Origin: Gentiana macrophylla
Taxonomy: Eukaryota; Streptophyta; Magnoliopsida; Gentianales; Gentianaceae
Assembly: GCA_026214975.1 (NCBI GenBank)
Contig: CM047806.1
Coordinates: 103,735,345 to 103,799,344 of the forward strand
Length of the DNA: 64,000 nucleotides
Direction of reading: 5' to 3'
Under the pieces are notes generated by a model. It had not been told where the DNA came from and searched no databases. It saw only the letters and a list, made by a program, of their open reading frames with translations. This document shows, one piece after another, positions 56,931 to 64,000 of the stretch. The translations under genes were made by a program, and so were the position numbers. Position 1 is the stretch's first letter. Every line of letters begins with the position of its first letter.

Positions 56931-58631
56931 TGTTGGTCCCTTGAAAAGGCTTTGGTTAAGTTTAGAGGGGGTGAATAAACTTAACACTTAAAACTTTGGA
57001 GTTAACAAGTTACGCAACTTGGCGACTTGTCGATACTTGAAGAGTCTCTTTGAGACTTGATAGCTCTTGATAAGCGTGAGTCTCTCGGCGGTTGAGTTTC
57101 TTTGAATTTGTGCAAATGAATTATATCAAAATTAAGCCTTGATACTTGTTGTTAAATATGATACTAAGTATTAGATACTCATTAGTGCAAGTGTGTGATT
57201 TTGATTTGCTAGATTCGGTGAGGTTGATGTGTAAAATAAACTAAGTGCGAGAATGTAAATGTTGAAATTAAATAGGAAAATTTTATAGTGGTTCCAGGTG
57301 GTGTAATCCTGTCAGTCCACTCTTCTCCTGTGATGTTGGAGGAAATTCACTAGAGATCTTTGATGTAGCTTTTACAAAGATTCCTAAGGTTGCTTGTCCT
57401 TCACCAATAACTATGGCTTCACCAAAGCGAAAACAGGAACATGTAGGATTCTTTGCTCCTTAGTCTTATTTGGTCCTTGAAGGGTAGGATTGCCTCTTCA
57501 CCGGCTCCACCACAAACAATGATCTTTCACACCAAAGTGCTTCTTTGTCTTCATGAGTTCTTTATAAAATAAAGATTGAATCAAGTAAATGATTCGATTG
57601 CGACAACTTGATTAGGATGATATAATCAGCGACTTGCGCGGTCTTCAAGTGTGTATGCTTGATGTAGCTTGAATGTAGAATACACTTGAAGAATTTCTCT
57701 CTGGATCTGTAGCTTTAAGTTCGATGAGGTTCGTGCAGGTGTTTTTATTTCGGTAATATCTCTTCAAAGTTTGTTAATTTTCATCATCTTGTTTCTGAGT
57801 TGAAAGTCCTCTATTTATAGGTAGGAGAACATGTGACTTGTGTTTGAAATTCAAATATGACCGTTCCTTGTTTTTGTCCCATCTGATTTGCATTCTGTCA
57901 CTATTAATGGGGGACTCGACATCGAAATTCCTTTTTGTGATGCGATGCATCCACCCTTTGACTTATATCCATTGGATAATAATCTGAATCATCCCAACGT
58001 CTGTTTAATCTCAGCCCTTGATTTGTTTGATAAGTCAGAAGTAGTTGGCTGTCCTTATCCATGTAATCTTCCAATATAATCTTGATTTAATCGAGGTATT
58101 ATATCAGCAGGTTCACCAGTCTGCTGAGATACCAATCAGTCTGCTGAACTCCAATTTGCTGTGTATAAAATACAATGCAGCTGACTACTTTTATCTAACT
58201 TTTATTTGTGAAGTTAGATTACACATTTTTAGTTATAACCAAGTTCCAAACATCATCCAACTTATGGAACTTAGACCTTGTACACAAGGTATATGTAATT
58301 AGTTTAGGTCATCACATACTTGCCTAAATTCTGATTCCATATTCTTGACTTTAATTACTAAGTTTGATCCCTTAGCCTTCAGAATCGAGTTTGAGCCCTC
58401 AATTTCCGTCTTTCAAAGCGGTTCCACGACTAGTCTACTTACCTATCTACCCTATCGACTGGAGACGATCTCTTTGAAACAAATCGGTGACCATTCTGAT
58501 GCTTGTTTGATCAAACCTATTCATAAATCAAACTCTAATAAACCTATACATTTGATCTAGACATATTTTTGCCTTTGCACTATAACAGTTAGTCTGGCAC
58601 TCATAATCAAAACTAAGAAATAAGTCCAACA
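56931..58631 (-). mobile_element. S4: solo LTR of the S2 family inside the G LTR
   Basis: 1,701 bp, TGTTGGTCCCTTGAAAAGG to AAGTCCAACA, closely matching the S2 LTR along its length, with no PBS or PPT beside it. The flanks are CAGTC and AGGTC, so a clean 5-bp duplication is not seen. The G run near its end has only 5 G where S2 has 14. The TATA box is at 57,811-57,820. Probably left by LTR-LTR recombination. Confidence 0.8.
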
Positions 58632-59745
58632 AGGTCAAACGCCCGTTTGAAAATCCTAAACGCCCGTCTAACCCCGAACGCCCGTTTAAAACCCTATGGA
58701 CGCCCGTCCGAAACCGAACGCCTGTTCACTAACCTCAAACGCCCGTCCGTCAAAAGGGCTACATCCTGAATCAAAAGTCACACCTCAAGCGCCCGTCCGA
58801 GAATACCCAAGCGCCCGTTTGAGTGCAATGATCATAAGCGCCCGTCCGCTAATCTGACGCCCGATGCGCTGGGTTTTGCCCAGATCCCTAAACTCTTCAA
58901 ACTCGATTTCTAATCCGTTCTAACATAAAAACTTATCTAATCATACCATAGCATCTATGATCATTGATCAACGAAAAGACACATCTTTCTTGCATCTAAA
59001 CATCTTAAATCTTAATCTAAACCTTATAAAAGATAATTGAAATCATAGGAAGAGCCTCTTACCTTAATTTCCAGCAAAACCACAAGCAACACACCAAGCA
59101 GCTGCAACAACTGTTGATCCTCAACCCCAAAACCTATGTGATCAACAAGAAACCCTAAAATCCTATTTCTTTGCAGAAAAATGAAACTGAAAAAGCCTGT
59201 AAAACTGAAGATTACCTGGGTTTACTGCTGTGAAACTATTTTTAGATCATTCTACGCTTCAAGGCGATCGTTTCGACTACTCATGGCTGCATAAGCAGAG
59301 CTACGGATTAAAAGATACGAATTTTTCAAGAATCGAACTCACGAATACCGAAAACTAGGGCTAAGCGAAAACTTACGAAATCGAGAGATGTTATTTTCCA
59401 AAGTTGCGTCTCCTCGCGCTGATCACTTTTCTCTCCCGCGGCACCTTGAACAGATGAACGGATTGATCACACGGTTCTTCCTTTTATTTCGCTTTCTCTC
59501 TGCATTAAGCTCTCTCGTAGCGCGGTTCCTTCTTCTATTTTTTTTTCAGAATCAACGTGTGTAACTTATGAGAAATAATTGGGATTATTTCTTTTTATAG
59601 CCATTTAATTAAACCCATTAATTAAATAACTAAATCATTTTAATCAAATCCTTTTTAATTAAATAAATAGGATAAATAATTATTAGGTCATAGTAAATAC
59701 ACCCAATGACTATTTTACCCTTTTGTGAAAAGTCGGGATGTTACA
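58632..59745 (-). repeat. G 3' LTR, inner part
   Basis: On the - strand it starts TGTAACATCCCGAC at 59,745. TATA box CTATAAAAAG at 59,591-59,600. The downstream leader holds a repeated motif (next entry). Confidence 0.7.
58636..58866 (-). repeat. Array of GGACGGGCGTTT/GGACGGGCGTCC motifs in the G LTR
   Basis: About ten copies of an irregularly spaced core, ACGCCCGT on the + strand, with 10-30 bases between them. The same word occurs in the insertion at 37,328-38,785, again in the sense direction of that LTR. Confidence 0.75.
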
Positions 59746-59760
59746 TTCCTTCCCCCTTAA
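59746..59760 (-). other. Polypurine tract of G
   Basis: TTAAGGGGGAAGGAA on the - strand, directly before the LTR start. Confidence 0.75.
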
Positions 59761-60505
59761 GAGGAGTTTCATCCTCAAAACTCGAATGTAACCGAGAGGT
59801 ACTTGAACTCTGGACTTTGCGAAGCGTTTCGTCTCCTAACTCGTACACTCTTCTTCTTGTTCCATCTTCCAACCCTTCAGAACCCAAAGCTGATTCCAAT
59901 GCCAACTGTTGCTATCTTCATCTAACTCGTGACCAATGGCTGGTTGGGCTCCAGCCACTCACTTGTAACCGGAAACAACTGGATCTTTGTCTTGCTTCTT
60001 TTACGAACTCATCGACTGCCTCGAATCTTGCAATCATCGGTTCAACACTCTTTGATTGCTCATGCTGACCTATGTCTGAGTGCTTGAGCTTCCTAACTGA
60101 CTCACAACTTCTGGTATACTTGACTTCCTTCGATCTCAACTTCCATCATGGCACCACAAGCTTCTTTCAAGAAGCGCAAGGATCCCGGTGAAAGACTTAT
60201 GAGACTCTTAGGGATGGAGAACATGCATCCGCCATCCTTTCTCTCGACGGTCCGATCCAATCCTCATGCCAATTAGGGTAACTTGGAAAATAAAAGAAGT
60301 TGAAAAGTGACAAGTTGAGTACCAGGGTGGTATGTCAACTAGGTAAGCCAATGAAGGGTACAATGCACTTGAAATAAGGAAGGTTGCTTGGGTTACAAGC
60401 AAAACAAGATGATTCGCGTCGAGGAAAGTTGAAGTTGGTTCCAGGATGAAGAATGAGGCATTGTATCATAATACAAAATATGGCCACCAGAAGGACAACA
60501 AAAGA

Positions 60506-61189
60506 ACACCTTACGGATGGAGCATAATAGAATTTAAAAATTTATTTCCTTTTAACCAGGATCGACCGTTTAAGCAACAAGCATAATAAAAGTAGACAAG
60601 AGAATACCTTGGTTGATCCAATTGGATCGACGCTTTGTCTACGGTTGTAGTATCTGCACGAAGCCCCCCAAGTGTTCGGCCTCTACCGGTGATCCACACG
60701 AGCAGCCTTCCGGAATCCCATCATGGATTGCTACAGAAAAATTCGGCTGCTAGACCGATATTTTCTCTCTCAAAAAAATCTTTCTCTTGGAAGCTGTCAA
60801 TTTTCTAGTAAATTATAACTCTTCTAATTGTGATGTACAAAAGAGCTTGGCAACCCTTTGCTTATATAGGGAGCGAGGCGCCACTTTTAGATCCCAATCT
60901 GATTGGGAGAAACTTTCTAGTAGATTGGGGAGAAAGAAAACCTTTTGCTAGTAAAATAAGGAAAATAGATATTCTAGATTTATCTCATTTAATACTCAAT
61001 ATCTTATATTAAATATTTCCAAGATATATATTGCCAATATCTAATATTAAATATATCTTTAATATATTACCATAAATCATTTTACACATGTGTATATAAC
61101 ACATATATATATTTTACACATATAAATCCATTTATATATACATTCATTACAAATGTGCACATGCATATCACATATGCATGTCACATATG

Positions 61190-61261
<72 letters not shown>

Positions 61262-62132
61262 TTAATACTAGATAATATAATACCATGATTAATTAATTTA
61301 CAAATTCCATGTGTATCATATACACATCATTTATATACTTATATACATTAAATATATACATTTAACTAATCAACATAATTAATATCTTGTACTGTATTTA
61401 TTCATAATAAATTAATACCGTCATATTAATTCAATCACTATAACACTTTATAGTCGAGATAAACTTTTCTTATTTGGTTATCACTATAACCGCATTTTAA
61501 TCCAGCTAGATTATCTTATGTGTGTGACCTGATAGGCTTCCAAATATGTTGGCCATAGGCACAAAGTGCAATTATGAAAATGTCCTTCATACCCGACGAT
61601 CACGGAATAGAGTCTAGCAACACATCGTGACCCTCAATTATCAGAAGAGTCAAATGCAATGACTACTACCTTTCATCTGAAACGGTTACCGTATAAATAG
61701 AATCCTATCGCTGTTACAATATCCATATGGTCGTACGTCGAGTGTCAAGCATCAAGAACTGCATCTTATAATCTGGATATCCTACTCTCTCGAAGTACAT
61801 ATTACTTCCGCTTTGCAAAGACTTTCAAGAATAAGACATTCCTTATAAGAAAGCCATTTTGGATATTCACTCCTACTTATAGGGTACGCGATTTTTGGAC
61901 GAGCAACATGAATCCTATGCATGCTTCTATATCACACCCAATCACCACCGCATGATCGCCCCATGACTATGGGAAACCTCAATAGTGTCAAAACATGACA
62001 ATGCACACCGTGATGCCATGAAGACTCCGGTCTCAGGATAATTACACAACCGCCACATAGTGTGACACTTAATCAAGTAAGTTGGTCGATTTAACGTACA
62101 CTTTCTCTAATTCACATCCACGTACAGTCCAA
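60506..62132 (-). mobile_element. A': divergent A-family LTR fragment
   Basis: Collinear with the A LTR (AAGTGTTCGGCCTCTACCGG, GGATTGCTA, AATATGTTGGCC, CACCGCATGATCG) but with many substitutions. It starts diffusely near 60,506 and stops abruptly after CACGTACAGTCCAA at 62,132, where element E begins. It contains a (TA)n tract. Confidence 0.75.
61192..61257. repeat. (TA)n microsatellite
   Basis: About 33 TA units within the A' LTR, at the place where the A LTRs have a 10-12-unit tract. It expanded inside the element. Confidence 0.9.
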
Positions 62133-63701
62133 CGGAAAGAGATGAGAAATTCGACAAAAGGGAGAAGCCACAATCTTCCGGATTGTATCTCCTAGCGACG
62201 ACTGGTGGATGTCGATCCTTGCCATAGAACCTCCTCGAATACGCACTAGGTTTTTCTTCTCTAAATGATTAAGGCATGAAACTAATTTTTCTACCTTTTT
62301 AATTGATGTGTGGTGCAATTAATTTGATGTATTGTGTTAGAACTCTCTTTATATAGAAAAATAACTAGTCAAGAGAGAGTTAACCTTTTCACACCACAAT
62401 TACCTATTCCCATAAGGAAAAGATATTAGCCAAAAGATAAGAGACAATTCCCAAAAAATCAATCTCTTTATCTCTTTCCATTAATTATCCAACAAATAGA
62501 TAATTAATTAATTACACATGTGACATAATCTAGGAAAATTTCTTCTCCTAATTATCCACATTGCGGCGCCACTTTTAAGCCAAATTTAATAGAAAATGTC
62601 TTTTCTATTTTACATATTATTTACCAAATAAATAATATTGCATATTCATTAAATATACCAACTATTTAATTTATTCTCGAGGTTCCATAAAACGAGAAAA
62701 CACACGCGTGTTAGGAGCCAACCAGGGGACCATGGACCTATAATCAGTAGCTACAATAAATTAAATAAAATATTCATCGAACAGAATATTTCTACTTAAT
62801 TCATTAATTCCGGAATTACGCCACCAAAAATCCGAAACTGAACTCTATTGATTATAGATATAACTTATTCTCAAAACGTCGAGTCGAGTTGATAAGTGTC
62901 CATTGATATAATCATTTCATATAAACTAACCCTCCATAGGCTATCTGTACTGAAGCATGATTATTTTCGTAAACCTTCTTTAATACTTCTTATCCTTATT
63001 TACCATTAACCCACTAGCGATCAATTAGTTCATAACCAATACGAACTCCGCGGATCGATCAGTTTCTATGATCAACAAATAAGAGGATTGTCTTTCTACT
63101 TCCCGCAGGAAGGAATGAATTCCATATCTGTGAAACACACACTTCTCACTCATTCCAGAATAGGGCCAATGTGAAAGTGATTCGGACCGCGCCTCTTAGC
63201 GATCCTTAACGAACACATCAAACCCTATCCTGAAACCTGTAGGAGTATGCAATCACTTCAGGATTAAGGTTAATCCATATATGATCATCTGTGATTTAAT
63301 AAGATTTCTCAATCACGGAATTATATGAGAAACGCAGATTAAATCGGTCCAGTACTATATGACTCTCATCATATATAAATGCCCCACTTAGACAACCAAT
63401 GTCGACGGTCCGGATAAGACGGTCACACCATAAAGTTTTCTGGGCGCATTAATGGTGGTTTAATCAATAGACCCATACTTTGATTAACTTCACCACGGAC
63501 TAACATTTTAAGTGTATCAGCATAAACTTAATCCTCATGTGTGACACACACTAAGTTATATGGCTACATATGATATGACTTAGGGTTTTCAGTGGTGTAT
63601 TACATACAAGCACGAAGCAAGTAATAATATGAGAATAAATCTATCATTTATTAATTCTAAAAACATTTACATAAATTGTCTTTCAGGCGCTACTTCCAAC
63701 A
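62133..63701 (-). repeat. E 3' LTR
   Basis: About 1.57 kb. No TG was found exactly at 62,133; TGAGAAATTCG at about 62,143 is the nearest candidate start. No coding content; the 68-codon frame at 62,112-62,318 spans the junction and is not a gene. Confidence 0.65.
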
Positions 63702-63759
63702 ATCTCCCACTTGCCCGTAAAGACAAGCAATGATTGGTTTTAGAGCACCACACCCTTAT

Positions 63760-64000
63760 TCTAACTATCCACAACATTCTCCTACTTGCTCTAAAGCATA
63801 TGAGACATATATCCCAATTTCATACCCGCCAAGTGCTTATTAGTGACACTAGATGTCACACAACTTGGTAAACTGATCAGATAGGTTGTCGGCTTTGAGG
63901 CGATCTTTAGGACCGAAACGTCGCCTCTTTATACGGTCTGTCTGAACAGGTGGTACTCTTTCTCAATATGCTTCTGACCTCTTGTGATTGCGAAGATCAT
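63760..64000 (-). pseudogene. E RNase H C-terminus
   Basis: On the - strand from the window edge: RGQKHIEKEYHLFRQTV, a stop, then RGDVSVLKIASKPTTYLISL, the last RNase H block of copia elements of the Tork/TAR type. The stop replaces a codon in the V.RGDV motif and the ADPLTK region has shifted frame. Pol continues outside the window. Confidence 0.7.

Larger units (their letters stand above)
56544..60505 (-). mobile_element. G: Ty3/gypsy element (Tekay/Del-like), 3' LTR and adjacent internal part
   Basis: The junction on the - strand, GAGGATGAAACTCCTCTTAA then GGGGGAAGGAATGTAACATC, is the typical purine tract and LTR start of Tekay/Del-type gypsy elements. The LTR runs left from 59,745 to about 56,544 and is split by the S4 LTR. 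The internal part 59,746-60,505 has no recognisable pol domain. A - strand frame of 73 codons (59,918-60,139) is open but unassigned. The rest lies beyond A'. Confidence 0.65.
62133..64000 (-). mobile_element. E: Ty1/copia element, 3' LTR and end of pol, continuing beyond the window
   Basis: The LTR (about 62,133-63,701, ending TACTTCCAACA), the inverted purine tract ATCTCCCACTTGCC (63,702-63,715) and RNase H code to the right. The left LTR edge is approximate. TATA box at about 62,348-62,356. Distinct from the A and SIRE families. Confidence 0.75.

Overview
The window is nuclear DNA of a flowering plant, most likely a eudicot. It is AT-rich, has GT-AG introns and plant gene families (DAD1, AP2/AINTEGUMENTA, GRAS, EBF-type F-box/LRR), and is packed with plant-type Ty1/copia and Ty3/gypsy LTR retrotransposons and MITEs. 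The species cannot be named from the sequence. Nothing bacterial, organellar or viral was seen, and no rRNA or convincing tRNA gene.

Layout. 1-15,632: the 3' part of a SIRE/Maximus-type copia element (S1, + strand) whose 3' LTR is split by a complete copia element (A, - strand, 5,011-14,698, perfect 5-bp target duplication AGATG). 15,633-19,429: repeat-rich spacer with a recent 249-bp tandem duplication and a long (TA)n tract. 19,430-21,869: the one clearly recognised host gene, DAD1 (five exons, - strand), with a 2-base lesion in the last exon. 22,000-32,400: MITEs, minisatellites and a graveyard of gene fragments: a YrdC-like exon, an unidentified exon, two AP2/ANT exons inside a long-TIR Pack-MULE, a GRAS fragment and an EBF1/2 fragment. 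34,320-34,622: an intact two-exon gene for a 68-residue secreted six-cysteine knottin-like peptide, with a TIR element starting about 40 bp upstream of its TATA box. 35,521-36,160: a foldback MITE and a LINE RNase H fragment.

36,350-64,000 is one large nest of LTR retrotransposons. A decayed Ale/Retrofit-type copia element (+) holds a 1.46-kb insertion in gag and is cut in its RT by a second A-family element (A2, +). A2 is cut by SIRE element S2 (-), S2 by SIRE element S3 (-), and S3 by a gypsy element (G, -). G contains a solo SIRE LTR (S4) and an A-like LTR (A'), which is cut by another copia element (E, -) that leaves the window on the right. Right-hand partners of most members lie outside the window, so the depth of nesting is inferred from left-side junctions.

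Functional content is small. DAD1 (oligosaccharyltransferase subunit, ER membrane) and the knottin-like peptide (secreted) are the plausible host genes; the rest is mobile DNA or its relics. Many reading frames carry 1-2 base gaps in homopolymers or short dinucleotide runs, and the two LTRs of element A differ in the same way. Some apparent frameshifts may therefore be assembly errors rather than real mutations.
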